This document shows, piece by piece, positions 39,321-51,060 of a stretch of DNA of 64,000 nucleotides. Under the pieces are notes generated by a model. The model ran no database searches. It saw only the letters and a list, made by a program, of their open reading frames with translations, and had not been told where the DNA came from. Source of the DNA: Phytoseiulus persimilis (taxonomy: Eukaryota; Arthropoda; Arachnida; Mesostigmata; Phytoseiidae); assembly GCA_037576195.1 (NCBI GenBank), contig CM075102.1, positions 8,742,001-8,806,000 of the forward strand, read 5' to 3'. The position numbers and the translations under genes were made by a program. Numbering within the stretch: position 1 is the first letter of the stretch; every line of letters begins with the position of its first letter.

Positions 39321-40004
39321 CTACCTCTGTCGGCACTTGACTCCTATTTGATTCCTCATTCATAGGCCCACGTGAGAGATTTCAAGAGCGCTCAAAAACT
39401 TGTCAAACTTCCAAGCGATGATGTTGCGAATACGATGGGCATCGATAAAACGCGATACCGCTAAAAATGCTACGCGATAGTGCGGCCCTGTGATTGCTCC
39501 ATCAGATCTCGAGAATTATTGACAGAAGTCGAAGCAGGCTGATCCCGAGAGCATTTGGCAGGCAGCACGATGGGAGAACATCGGGACGATACGCTGGCGC
39601 GCAACAACCAGGAATGGCACGTGTTCTCATCAGTATCCTCGCTCCATCTTCACACGCCCTCTCATGGTTCTGATCCGTCAGTTCGCGTCCGATGTAGGTG
39701 CATGTCAACGAGCTCCAGATGGAGGTTTTGTTCTCCTTGTTTCTCCTGCTTCCCTAACCATATAAAATTTTCGAAACTCTCGCTCTTTTTCCCTCTCTCT
39801 ATCCAGCCTCCGAAAAAAATCGGGGCACTCCCCTGGTCTCTCAAATCAAAACTCAGAAATTGAACGACGCGAAGTTCGTCGGAAGAAACTGATAAAGCAC
39901 GCTGCAACGAATATGGGGGAGAGATTCCCCCAAACAATCCTAACTTCATATAATCGGCTCAGTCTCTCAGTTTGTCTGTCAGTTTGTCCGCACTCCGTCG
40001 AGAA

Positions 40005-41972
40005 TTCTGGGACCAATCTGACCATACTCTTCAAAGTCTGGAGAGGTGATTCCGGTACGAGTCTGACTATTCTTTTCAAAAGCTGGAGGGGTGATTCCGG
40101 AACCAATCTGAACATTCTTTCCAAAACGTAGAGGGATGATTCCGAGACCAATCTGAGCATTACTTCCCAACTCTGCAGGGGTGATTCCGGGGTCAGTCTG
40201 AGCATTACTTTCCAACTCTGGAGGGGTGATTCCGAGATCAATCTGAGCATTACTTTCCAACCCAGAAGGGGTGATTCCGAGACCAATCTGAGCATTACTT
40301 CCCAACTCTGGAGGGGTGATTCCGAGACCAATCTGAGCATTACTTCCCAACTCTGCAGGGGTGATTCCGGGGTCAGTCTGAGCATTACTTCCCAACTCTG
40401 GAGGGGTGATTCCGAGACCAATCTGAGCATTACTCCCCAACTCTGCAGGGGTGATTCCGGGGTCAGTCTTAGCATTACTTTCCAACTCTGGAGGGGTGAT
40501 TCCGAGACCAATCTGAGCATTACTTCCCAACTCTGGAGGGGTGATTCCGAGACCAATCTGAGCATTACTCCCCATTTCTGGAGGGGTGATTCCGGGGTCA
40601 GTCTGAGCATTACTTTCCAACTCTGGAGGGGTGATTCCGAGACCAATCTGAGCATTACTTCCCAACTCTGCAGGGGTGATTCCGGGGTCAGTCTGAGCAT
40701 TACTTTCCAACTCTGGAGGGGTGATTCCGAGACCAATCTGAGCATTACTTCCCAACTCTGGAGGGGTGATTCCGAGACCAATCTGAGCATTACTCCCCAA
40801 CTCTGGAGGGGTGATTCCGGGGTCAATCTGAGCATTACTTTCCAACTCTGGAGGGGTGATTCCGGGGTCAATCTGAGCATTACTTTCCAACCCTAAAGGG
40901 GTGATTCCGGGGTCAGTCTGAGCATTACTTTCCAACTCTGGAGGGGTGATTCCGAGACCAATCTGAGCATTACTTCCCAACTCTGGAGGGGTGATTCCGG
41001 GGTCAATCTGAGCATTACTTTCCAACTCTGGAGGGGTGATTCCGGGGTCAATCTGAGCATTACTTTCCAACCCAGAAGGGGTGATTCCGAGACCAATCTG
41101 AGCATTACTTCCCAACTCTGGAGGGGTGATTCCGAGACCAATCTGAGCATTACTTCCCAACTCTGCAGGGGTGATTCCGGGGTCAGTCTGAGCATTACTT
41201 TCCAACTCTGGAGGGGTGATTCCGGGGTCAATCTGAGCATTACTTCCCAACTCTGGAGGGGTGATTCCGGGGTCAATCTGAGCATTACTCTCCAACCCAG
41301 AAGGGGTGATTCCGAGACCAATCTGAGCATTACTTCCCAACTCTGCAGGGGTGATTCCGAGACCAATCTGAGCATTACTTTCCAACTCTGGAGGGGTGAT
41401 TCCGGGGTCAATCTGAGCATTACTTTCCAACTCTGGAGGGGTGATTCCGGGGTCAATCTGAGCATTACTTTCCAACTCTGGAGGGGTGATTCCGAGACCA
41501 ATCTGAGCATTACTTCCCAACTCTGGACGGGTGATTCCGAGACCAATCTGAGCATTACTTCCCAACTCTGGAGGGGTGATCCCGAGACCAATCTGAGCAT
41601 TACTTCCCAACTCTGGAGGGGTGATTCCGTGGTCAATCTGAGCATTACTTTCCAACTCTGGAGGGGTGATTCTGGGGTCAATCTGAGCATTACTTTCCAA
41701 CTCTGGAGGGGTGATTCCGAGACCAATCTGAGCGTTACTCTCCAACTCTGGAGGGGTGATTCCGGGGTCAATCTGAGCATTACCTTCCAACTCTGGAGGG
41801 GTGATTCCGAGACCAATCTGAGCATTACTTCCCAACTCTGGAGGGGTGATTCCGGGGCCAATCTGAGCATTACTTTCCAACTCTGGAGGGGTGATTCCGG
41901 GGTCAATCTGAGCATTACTTTCCAACTCTGGAGGGGTGATTCCGAGACCAATCTGAGCGTTACTCTCCAACT

Positions 41973-41973
<1 letters not shown>
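40005..41973 (+). repeat. 45-bp minisatellite, left block (about 43 copies)
   Basis: Unit: GATTCCGAGACCAATCTGAG then CATTACTTCCCAACTCTGGAGGGGT (45 bp). The variant positions are shared among copies: AGACC or GGGTC after the first CCG, TTT or TCC before CCAACTC, CTGGA or CTGCA or CCAGAA. Variants recur in patterns suggesting multi-unit (higher-order) duplication. The leftmost three or four units (40005-40135) are diverged and carry GACCATACTCTTC instead of GAGCATTACTTTCC. On the minus strand two frames lack stops, giving 15-residue peptides (SNAQIGLGITPPELG and MLRLVSESPLQSWEV); one plus frame is also open in long runs. These follow from the length being divisible by 3 and are not taken as genes. 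Confidence 0.95.
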
Positions 41974-42003
<30 letters not shown>

Positions 42004-44682
42004 CTCGTGGAGTCTGAGGAAATCCCTTCGGACACCAGGGATGGGATGATTCCTTTGCCCTGGCAGTGTGGTGGATCCACTAAAACCTCATATCTCCGCT
42101 GTGAGGCACCGGGAACCCAGATTTTCGATCTGTCTATTACTTCCGAATCCCTCACAGTCGCACCTTGCTCGTTGTCTATGTTCCCTGAGCTACTTTGATA
42201 TCGATTCCCATGTATTTTACTTTGATTTTTTCAGGATCTGAGATGTCTCATGGGAGGCCCTCTCTGGTCAATCCTCTCCTTCCTAGCGCTATCTTCTTCG
42301 ACATGACTTTTCTGATGAAACTGGAGATTCTTCTCCATTCCTCTTCGCCGCTCATCATTTTCTCGATGAGTTCGGGTGTTTCACTTGCATCAATAAGGTC
42401 TCTCTCTCTCGCGAAGGCATCGCAGTGCAGCAGGGTGTGATCAACGGTGTCTTCTTCGCCGGATCGGCAGTGGACGCAGATCGGTGTTGGAGCTTTCCCA
42501 ATTCTTGAGAGGTATGCTTGAAAATCTCCATGTCCAGTGAGTGCCTGGGTGGTGAAGTAATCCAGGTCGCCGTGTTTTCGTTGGTACCACTCTTTCACAT
42601 TCGGAATACATTTGTGCGTCCATCGTCCGTTCTTCGCGCCGTCCCATCTCCTCTGCCATTTGTTTACGGTTTCGTCTTCAACTTCTTCCCTTGTTTTGGA
42701 AGTTTCGCTGATGAGGTCGTCATTTCCCTCCTTCTTCCTTGCTGCCCAAATTTCAGCTCGTTCTTCAGCAATTAAGGTCCATGGTGGTGTTTTGGCTAGA
42801 ACCAGGAGTGCTTCAGTTGATGTTGTCCTGTAAGCCCGGGTTATTCTTAAGGCCATGATTCTTTGAGTTGTTTCCAGCAGCCGTCTGTTCTTCTCAGTGG
42901 AGAGAGTTCTTCGGGACCATACTGGGGACGCGTAGAGTGCGATGGATTGAGCGACAGTTGCTAGAGTTCTTCGCTGTGCTTCAGTTGCTCCATGCGTTCT
43001 GGGGAGAATTTTTTCAATGTCTCTGGATGTCCTAGTAGCTTTTTGAGTGACAACCCGGAGGTGCGTGTTTCCTCTCAGGCAAGATTCGAGGTGAACGCCG
43101 AGGTATCTCACTGAGTTTCCTATTTCTATGCCGTGTCCCTGTAGGTGGAGTGTTGGGTTTCTTTCTCCTCTTTTCTTCACGAGCATTACCGCTTCCGTCT
43201 TCTCGGGGGCTAGGGTGAGTTTATTGATCTGACACAATCTCGAGATTATATCCAGTGAGTCCTGCGCAATTTTTTCTAATTCTTCTAGAGATCTGGCAGT
43301 GACCATCAGGGCCAGGTCATCGGCGTAAGCGAGGGCGGTCGCTCCGTCTGGAAGATCCTCGCGAAGGACGTCGTCGTATCCCACGTTCCACAGGGTGGGC
43401 CCGAGAACCGAGCCCTGTGGGACTCCAGCCGTCATTCTGTGCTTGTTTCCCTCCTCATCGATGATCCACCTATCCTTGAGGTAAGTGTTTATGATGTTCC
43501 GGATGTATGGAGAGATGTTTCGTTTCTCGAGGGCATCGATTATGATTTTCCATTCAATTGAATTGAAAGCATTTTTAACGTCTAGGAGTATGATAATAAT
43601 TTTGCTCCTGCTTTGGTGGTACTTTCTCATCTCGTTCTCGACCTTCTCTATGATGATTTCTATAGGACTCAGTGTTGATCTCCCCGGTCTAAAACCATAC
43701 TGATTGTTTGAAAGCCCTGCCCCAGCCTCAAGTTCCTCCCGTAGTCGGTGGTTTATGACCGCCTCCACTGCTTTTGCGATGGTGTCAAGTAGGCAGATGG
43801 GCCGATAAGAGTCCGCTTTCCCAGGTTTTGGAATAAGGATGAGATTAGCTGTTTTCCAGTTTTCTGGAAATTCTCCGCTTCTGAGAATTTCCTGTGTGAC
43901 CTTCGCGAAGGTGCTGGGCCATCTGGTGAGCAGGGTTTTGATTGCCTCTGGGGGGATGCCGTCCGGGCCAGGGGCTTTTCCTCCGGGAGTTCGAGCTGCG
44001 ACGGCTTTTATTTCATCCACTGTGATGTTGGGGATATCTTCAGGTTTGGTTGGTATCACTCTCCGTTGGATTTCCTCTCCTTGGGGGAAAAGTTTGGTTA
44101 TGGCTGTCCGGATTGTGTGAGCTGGTAATGGGATTTTCTTCTGTCCGAATTTCTGTCTGATTATTTTATAGGGCAGTCCCCATACGTCCTCCCGTATTCC
44201 ATCACATAGTTCTTGCCACTTTTCCCGTTTACTTCTGAGAATTTCGTTTTGGTATTGCTTCTTGGCTTCTCTGTATGATTCATGTGCTTCTCGTGTTTGT
44301 TCTGGGTCAGGGTGTCTAGCTCTTCTGATTCTCAGGAATCTCCTTCTTGATCTGACGCAGTTCGTTCTACGTTCTGCTATTTCGCTGTTCCACCAGTACA
44401 TTGGCTTTTTGTCTTTTCTTTTCGGATGTTTGGACGGGGTTCCTTCTCGGCAGGCTTTTGTCAGGATTTCCGTTAGTGTTGCTGGTGTGATTTCTATATT
44501 GCTGACTCTGCTTGTCTCACAAAGATTGTCGAGTTTTTTTAGGAAGAGTTCTTTGTTCATGGTGGTCCATTTCCATCCTTTTCTTTCTTTAATTTCTCTG
44601 ATTGCTGTATCTGTATGTATTTCGAATTCTATATATTGATAGTCGCTGAGAGGTTCCATTTCTTCATTCACATTCCATTTTC
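41974..44682 (-). mobile_element. 5'-truncated R1-like non-LTR retrotransposon inserted in the minisatellite
   Basis: A 2.7-kb insertion on the minus strand. Its 3' end is an interrupted poly(A) tract (poly-T on plus, 41974-42003). Its 5' end lies at 44682, cut off inside the endonuclease domain. A 13-bp duplication, TACTCTCCAACTC, flanks it (41961-41973 and 44683-44695); after it, each side is ordinary minisatellite. This is the signature of target-primed reverse transcription with 5' truncation. The body encodes the ORF2 fragment described separately and a short 3' UTR of about 240 bp. R1/TRAS-like assignment rests on remembered motif patterns. Confidence 0.92.
42248..44682 (-). pseudogene. 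retrotransposon ORF2 fragment: endonuclease end, reverse transcriptase, C-terminal zinc knuckle
   Basis: About 810 codons without a stop. It begins with the last part of an AP-type endonuclease (WNVNEEMEPLSDYQYIEFEI, the SDH-type motif with Tyr for His). A Trp-containing linker (PMYWWNSEIAERR) leads to the reverse transcriptase: KAPGPDGIPPEAIK, LILIPKPGK, YRPICLLDT, QYGFRPGRST, LLDVKNAFNS, GVPQGSVLGPTLWN, AYADDLAL (catalytic YADD). The C-terminal CVHC...DHTLLHC knuckle is of the type found in R1 and Jockey elements. The endonuclease catalytic part is missing, so this copy cannot move by itself. The intact frame suggests recent insertion. It reads on into the upstream minisatellite and non-repeat DNA as far as 46789 by accident. 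Confidence 0.9.
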
Positions 44683-46490
44683 TACTCTCCAACTCTGGAG
44701 GGGTGATTCCGGGGTCAATCTGAGCATTACTTTCCAACTCTGGAGGGGTGATTCCGAGACCAATCTGAGCATTACTTCCCAACTCTGGAGGGGTGATTCC
44801 GAGACCAATCTGAGCATTACTTTCCAACTCTGGAGGGGTGATTCCGGGGTCAATCTGAGCATTACTTCCCAACTCTGGAGCGGTGATTCCGAGACCCATC
44901 TGAGCATTACTTTCGAACCCTGAAGGGCTGATTCCGAGACCAATCTGAGCATTACTTTCCAACCCTGGAGGGGTGATTCCGAGACCAATCTGAGCATCAC
45001 TTTCCAACTCTGGAGGGGTGATTCCGAGACCAATCTGAGCATTACTTCCCAACTCTGTAGGGATGATTCCGAGACCAATCTGAGCATTACTTCCCAACTC
45101 TGGAGGGGTGATTCCGGGGTCAATCTGAGCATTACTTCCCAACCCTGGAGGGATGATTCCGAGACCAATCTGAGCATTACTTCCCAACACTGGAGGGATG
45201 ATTCCGAGACCAATCTGAGCATTACTTTCCAACTCTGGAGGGGTGATTCCGGGGTCAATCTGAGCATTACTTTCCAACTCTGGAGGGGTGATTCCGGGGT
45301 CAATCTGAGCATTACTTTCCAACTCTGGAGGGGTGATTCCGAGACCAATCTGAGCATTACTTTCCAACCCTGGAGGGGTGATTCCGAGACCAATCTGAGC
45401 ATTACTTCCCAACTCTGGAGGGATGATTCCGAGACCAATCTGAGCATTACTTTCCAACTCTGGAGGGGTGATTCCGGGGTCAATCTGAGCATTACTTTCC
45501 AACTCTGGAGGGGTGATTCCGGGGTCAATCTGAGCATTACTTCCTAACTCTGGAGGGATGATTCCGAGACCAATCTGAGCATTACTTTCCAATCCTGGAG
45601 GGGTGATTCCGAGACCAATCTGAGCATTACTTCCCAACTCTGGAGGGATGATTCCGAGACCAATCTGAGCATTACTTTCCAACTCTGGAGGGGTGATTCC
45701 GGGGTCAATCTGAGCGTTACTTTCCAACTCTGGAGGGGTGATTCCGGGGTCAATCTGAGCATTACTTTCCAACTCTGGAGGGGTGATTCCGAGACCAATC
45801 TGAGCATTACTTCCCAACTCTGGAGGGGTGATTCCGAGACCAATCTGAGCATTACTTCCCAACTCTGGAGGGGTGATTCCGAGACCAATCTGAGCATCAC
45901 TTCCCAACTCTGGAGGGGTGATTCCGGGGTCAATCTGAGCATTACTTTCCAACTCTGGAGGGGTGATTCCGGGGTCAATCTGAGCATTACTTTCCAACTC
46001 TGGAGGGGTGATTCCGAGACCAATCTGAGCGTTACTTTCCAACTCTGGAGGGGTGATTCCGGGGTCAATCTGAGCATTACTTTCCAACTCTGGAGGGGTG
46101 ATTCCGGGGTCAATCTGAGCATTACTTTCCAACTCTGGAGGGATGATTCCGAGACCAATCTGAGCATTACTTTCCAACTCTGGAGGGGTGATTCCGAGAC
46201 CAATCTGAGCATTACTTCCCAACTCTGGAGGGGTGATTCCGAGACCAATCTGAGCATTACTTTCCAACTCTGGAGGGATGATTCCGAGACCAATCTGAGC
46301 ATTACTTCCCAACTCTGGAGGGGTGATTCCGAGACCAATCTGAGCATTACTTCCCAATTCTGAAGGGGTGATTCCGAGACCAATCTGAGCATTACTTCCC
46401 AACTCTGGAGGGGTGATTCCGAGACCAATCTGAGCATTACTTCCCAACTGTGAAGGGGTGATTCCGAGACCAATCTGACCATACTTTTCG
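44683..46490 (+). repeat. 45-bp minisatellite, right block (about 40 copies)
   Basis: The same unit and variants as the left block, resuming at the target-site duplication. Additional variants here are GGGATGATTCCG in place of GGGGTGATTCCG (several copies) and single changes such as GAGCGGTGATTCC and GGGCTGATTCC. The outermost unit at the right edge again has the GACCATACTTTTCG form, like the left edge, so the array centre has been homogenised while both edges keep an older sequence. Confidence 0.95.
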
Positions 46491-46547
46491 AAATCAGAAT
46501 GCTGACCCAGTGAAGGGAGAGAAAAGTGCCTCGATGGCAGGGAGCGC

Positions 46548-46600
46548 CGTCCAACCGCGCGCAGCGCGGCCGACTCCAGTCGGCCAAAGGCCGGCTGGTA
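46548..46600. repeat. GC-rich palindromic cluster beside the minisatellite
   Basis: CCGCGCGCAGCGCGG is a short near-palindrome. It is followed by GGCCGACTCCAGTCGGCC (8-bp perfect arms, 2-nt loop) and GGCCAAAGGCC/GCCGGC. The cluster could fold into consecutive hairpins. It sits about 60 bp outside the array and may be part of an older element. Confidence 0.6.
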
Positions 46601-46610
46601 CATATATATG

Positions 46611-48771
46611 GACACAAGCGCGGGAGATTGCGCCGGCCAACTTCGATTGTCGAGATGCTTCCGAATTCCGGGCGGAGAGCATGACCTATAGGAGGACTCT
46701 AGAAGGACCCTTGATAATTCCACAATTCTATTCCGATTCTCCCCTGATGCAGCGAAACGTTGACATGCAGCCAAAAGAACCCTGGGCACCGATTCCCCAA
46801 GTTGATAACCGCTGCCGTAGACGCAGACGGATTTTTTTCTTTGGGTTCGATAAATTCAACGTCTTCTCGAGTCCGACCAACTCCGTGGCACAGCGGTGAA
46901 GACGACACCCCGATGGGCAGCTACCCATCCCGGAGGTTCCCGATCATTCCGAATTATCGACGAACTCCCGAAAGCGTTGGGTCTCTCACAAACACAATAG
47001 AGCTGAAAGAAGGTGGGGAGCGGGGACTTCGGTTCTCGCACGTGGCGGAACTTCGCCCTCCATGGAATAGAGAGTTCCGTTACCTGGGAAGGTCCCGAAA
47101 TCCTTGCCAATCTTTCGAGCTGCGAGTAATATTGTACAAGACCGTGTCCACTCGGTGGAGGCAGCAGGGTATCTCTGCAAGCGCGCTCAAGATTGGAGCT
47201 GACACCTGATATTCGGAGTTGGCTCATGGTAGCTTTCGTCGTGAAGCCTCTCAGGTCCCTGCTGTGGTGAATCGTTCAAGGTGTCAGGATTCTAAGCAGC
47301 TTCAAGTCCGGTCTTCCCTCTCCGGCCGTTTCTCGAGTACTAGGCCCATGCAAATCGAGCTCACCGAGGCCGCAGCGCATCGGTTTCTGACCAACGAATG
47401 ATCCTCAATTGGGGAAAGAATTTAATGCAGGATTCGAATTTGAAGCATGTTCGGATCCCTGCGGAGCCGTAACCTCTTTAAAAGTTTTCAGATGCTCCAC
47501 TCATAAGTGCCCGTGAGTCGCCCTCCACCACTCCTCACGCGTCGCAGAGCCACGATTCTAGACACTTGTTTGATGGAGTAGTTCTCACAGACATTCGAGG
47601 ATGTATCCTTGCTTCATGAGGCCTGCGACCGGCATTGCTCAATGATTTCCAACTATAAGATGTCCAGAGTCCCGCGCATGGGAGCATGAGAATGCTCTCG
47701 CGATCCTGGACATGGGCACAGTGGCTCACGGGAGGGGCGTAATTTGCCCACCCCTGCTCTAGAGTCTCGTTTCGAGGAGCGGACCCAAATCCGCGACACG
47801 CAGATAAACTCACTCTATTTCCTCTAACTATCAAAGAAGATTGTCATCGGGCACCCTTGGCAACGGAACGCCATTGCGAGCGCCTTCGGGCTCTCTGAGA
47901 CGACAGCTTCTTAATTGCGATGTCGTCGCGGCGCTGTAGGGTGTTTTTTTTCTCCTAGACACATAAACCCCCGTCATTTGCGCATTTGATCAATTCTGCA
48001 AAGATGGAGATGCTCCAATCAAGTATGTCTCCTAGGTCAGAATGTCTGGAGCCAGAATGTCCTTCGGGTTAAAAAAAAAAGGGTCCGTCCCCGCGGGGAG
48101 GGCCCCCTATTGGCGACTGTTTTGTGCACTCGTTGCCCCTACTCAGCAAGTTCGATGTTCAGTGATTTTCAGAATAACAAAGATAAAACTCCTCGAGATC
48201 CCTCCCCCCGCCAGGAAAACCCTTCAAACTTTGAGGATTCTAGCTTAGCGATCACCTCAAACAAGCGCGTGAGTTTCTTCAATGAAGCTGAGGCACACGA
48301 TGCCGACATGGCATTCGAAAATTTCACCCGGCCCCTGGGGAGTGCGCTCCGCTTTCTGTGCATCAGCTTTGTGAGCTCTATAGTAGGTTTAAGTTGTCCT
48401 CTATCCAAGGCGTTTGCTCTACGCGAAACGTAGTGCCGAAAACTCACGACGCAAGGGAAGTTTTGTTCGAGATAAATCGGCTTGAGACTCCATCACCCAT
48501 GCTGTTGCTTCAATTTCAGCGTCACTTTCTGACGGTTCGCAAGATAAGATCGGAGAACTCTCATGCCGCCATGAAACAAAATCAGCTCCCTCCATTCATA
48601 TCTGGCTAGTTCCTCAAGCTTCGATGGCTCAGGCGATTTCCCTCGGAGTTGAACGCCACCCTTGTTCCGCCATCAAACTCACGATGGAACAAGTATTTCA
48701 CCCTATTGGTCACTTTTGGGAAATCTCCGGAATGAATCTACACAGGAATAGAGTCACCAGATATTTCAGAA
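46611..48771. other. no supported gene; possible hAT terminus at 47738-47757
   Basis: The minus strand at 47757 starts CAGGGGTGGGCAAATTACG, the classic look of a hAT-type 5' terminus, but no matching 3' end is seen nearby. At 48065-48122 an A-run and GGGGAGGGCCCCCTATTGGCG are vaguely similar to the transposon-like sequence at 39258. Frames in this stretch show no domains. Confidence 0.35.
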
Positions 48772-48960
48772 TTATCTGTTGACACTGGCGACCTCTTCAG
48801 CGATGGCTCGATATCCGTCCACGAGATCAGGGATCCATGCGGATGGCATAATATATGAGAATCGTGCTCTGTCAGTTTCCAGTTTCTCGAAGCGATCAGA
48901 GATTTCATCAGGCGCCTTCCTCGGCTTTATCAGATGAGCAACGATGCGCGAACGCCACAT
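48772..48960 (-). CDS. hypothetical small protein or exon, 62 aa
   Basis: A compact ATG-to-stop frame, MWRSRIVAHLIKPRKAPDE... ending VDGYRAIAEEVASVNR. The mixed basic/acidic helical composition looks protein-like. An N-terminal basic/hydrophobic start could be a mitochondrial presequence. It may be a one-exon small gene or the last exon of something larger. Not recognised. Confidence 0.3.
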   Translation of the reverse strand: MWRSRIVAHLIKPRKAPDEISDRFEKLETDRARFSYIMPSAWIPDLVDGYRAIAEEVASVNR

Positions 48961-49504
48961 GCGATATTGCCAGCTACCATGTGAGTCAGGCGACTCTCAC
49001 TCACTCCTCAACGCTTCTAATATATTGATCGTTGTGTCGTCGAGCCAGTCCCGGATTTCCGAGCCCGACGTGGGCTGGAAGGGATGCCGCCCTCGGAGGC
49101 CGGAATAAAATCGACCTCCGATGCTCCTGAAAAGGCTTTCGAAGCGGTTAATCCGATTGGATCATGGAATTTCAAGGCTCAGATTGTCAGTGAAATCGAC
49201 CTCCATGATCCGACGAGCTCTGTTTTGGCATGATGGGAGATATCGCCGCCTCCGAAATGTTCGCCGCCCTGAAAGATTTGCCGCTCCAGGCCTGGGCAAG
49301 CGGTACGGCGCAACTAGCCTACCCCGAGCATAGTCAGTCAACACCCAACGATGCTTCCATTGGACTTTTTCTCGAACGAAGCACAGATGGAGACTCGAAT
49401 AAACGTTAAAGAGCAACCTTTGACTTTATATACAAAATTTAAAACTCTCCGTATATACACGGTGCTGTCGAATCTCTCTCCTTTGGTTCCAGCATCACCC
49501 GCTC

Positions 49505-51060
49505 TTAATTTACAGGGAGCATCTCAATCGGAGTATGGAAATTGAAATCTTCCGGGAACAGCTGAGCCGCTTTCGGGTACATCTGTTTGTAGCTTTGGCG
49601 GATGGTAACTTCGGCGACGCCCGCGATGTCCCCGATCTCCTTCTGGGACTTTTTCTCTGCCGATGCCTTGAACAAAAAGTCACCACTCGAATTTCTGCGC
49701 AGACTCCGGCGCTCGACAAGGCCGCGAGCAAAAATCGAGCATTCTCTCACCTGGGAGGCCATGTAGATTGCCGCTGCTGCGACAGAGATGGGACTTCTAC
49801 CGGCAACAATATCCATCTCGACGGCTTTGCGGGCAATGTGTGTTGCAGCTTTCTGTACTGCTGTGGAGAGAGCAAGGTTTGAACAGAACCTCGACATGAA
49901 ATCGCCGGTGGTGATGAGCTCCACCGAAGTTTCCAGCGCCTTCAAGATGAGTTTGAAACAGCGACCGATTTCTTTCTTCGACACCTGAGGATGGAGACCA
50001 GAATTTGCAATACTCCTAAGAGAGTCTCTATCTGCGGAACTCCCTTCCGCAGATAGAGAATAGTTCCATATTTTTGTTTCCATAGTTTCGAGTACTTCGA
50101 GAATGCAAGCGGTGAGTGAAAAGGAATGGAACGAACTTTGGATACGGCGCAAATTTCTTTGAAAGTACGAGGCACACTCTCCTGACGACACGCGATGTAT
50201 AAGCACGCCGAAGCTATAGCGTCGTTAGAGCGACCCTTCAAGCTCCTCCCATCATGTACCTGGGGATAACAACGAGACCGATGATCTCAAGCTGTTTGTC
50301 AATTCGCCTCGAATCCAATTGGTCTCTTCAGTTGATAAGGAGCTCATCAAAACACGAGTCACCTGTTTGAAGAGCGCATTACTCCTGTCGATGATGTTTC
50401 GGGTCAGGTTTATACGATCCCCCATAGCGCCGATTTCCCGGAATGCCCCGATTAGAGCTCGGTCAGACGAGCTCATCGTCTTCCGGTTCGCGTATTTTGC
50501 GTTTCCCGATTCATCGAAAGAAGCATCACCTACGACGGGAGTGAATGGAACTCAGTGTCTGAATTGAACAGGAACCAACCTCCTTTCGAGCACCATCAAT
50601 ATTCACAGAGATGCTCTGGCTTCGACTTTGGGGATCTCACCTGTGCCTCTCCCTATGATTGTGCTCAAATCGCTCCCATTCAGGAGAGGATTTTCCGCAG
50701 CACCAACACGAGTTGGATCATTGGAGGATTTCTCATTTTGGAACACTCGCCATTCTGTTCCCACGTCAACAATTCTGTGGATAGGGAGAACATTCATCAC
50801 ATCGGAGATACTGGTGAGGTAGCGTGAACGTTCACGGGTTAGCTCCGGATGTACATTTCTGTTCTAATGTTTGCTTTGATTCTGTAGAATACTGGCCCAA
50901 AGCAATCGAGCTCATCGCCGTTCGGAACACTCTCTCGATGTCTCTTACTCACCTGTCTCCTACAACGAGCCCACACTGGGGACAAATCATGTCGCCGGCA
51001 CGGTAGTCTTCGATGAGATTAGCTTCGGGATGGTCTGGACAAAAGATACGAGCTCCTGAC
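49505..51060 (-). CDS. GTF2B: transcription initiation factor IIB (TFIIB), exons 2-7
   Basis: Nuclear general factor that bridges TBP-DNA and RNA polymerase II. Exons 51060-50953, 50774-50641, 50529-50363, 50259-50137, 49984-49751, 49666-49505 join in phase. Zinc ribbon: [24 protein letters not shown] (C-x2-H...C-x2-C). B-reader/linker: [20 protein letters not shown], then [26 protein letters not shown]. Two cyclin folds follow: [32 protein letters not shown] and [19 protein letters not shown]..., ending [13 protein letters not shown], as in animal TFIIB. Most exons end at good GTGAG-type donors; the 50137 donor is GTTCG. The first exon (the few residues before SGARIF) was not placed; it should lie above 51060 and end in phase 2. 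Confidence 0.94.
50025..50059. repeat. perfect 15-bp hairpin in a TFIIB intron
   Basis: TCTCTATCTGCGGAA at 50025-50039 and its exact reverse complement at 50045-50059, separated by CTCCC. It lies in the 152-bp intron between TFIIB exons 5 and 6. Too short for a standard miRNA precursor, but the perfect pairing in a short intron is unusual. Confidence 0.9.

Noticed and set aside
39846..42155. Several long minus-strand frames (344, 663 and 420 codons) and a plus frame at 41629-42198
   Set aside because: They are translations of the 45-bp repeat, which keeps frame; no independent start, domain or splice evidence.
44668..46617. Minus frames of 289 and 357 codons
   Set aside because: The same minisatellite translated in a second frame (MLRLVSES...).
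42248..46789. A domesticated host gene fusing a repeat domain to reverse transcriptase
   Set aside because: The poly(A) tail, target-site duplication and 5' truncation explain the structure as a plain insertion.
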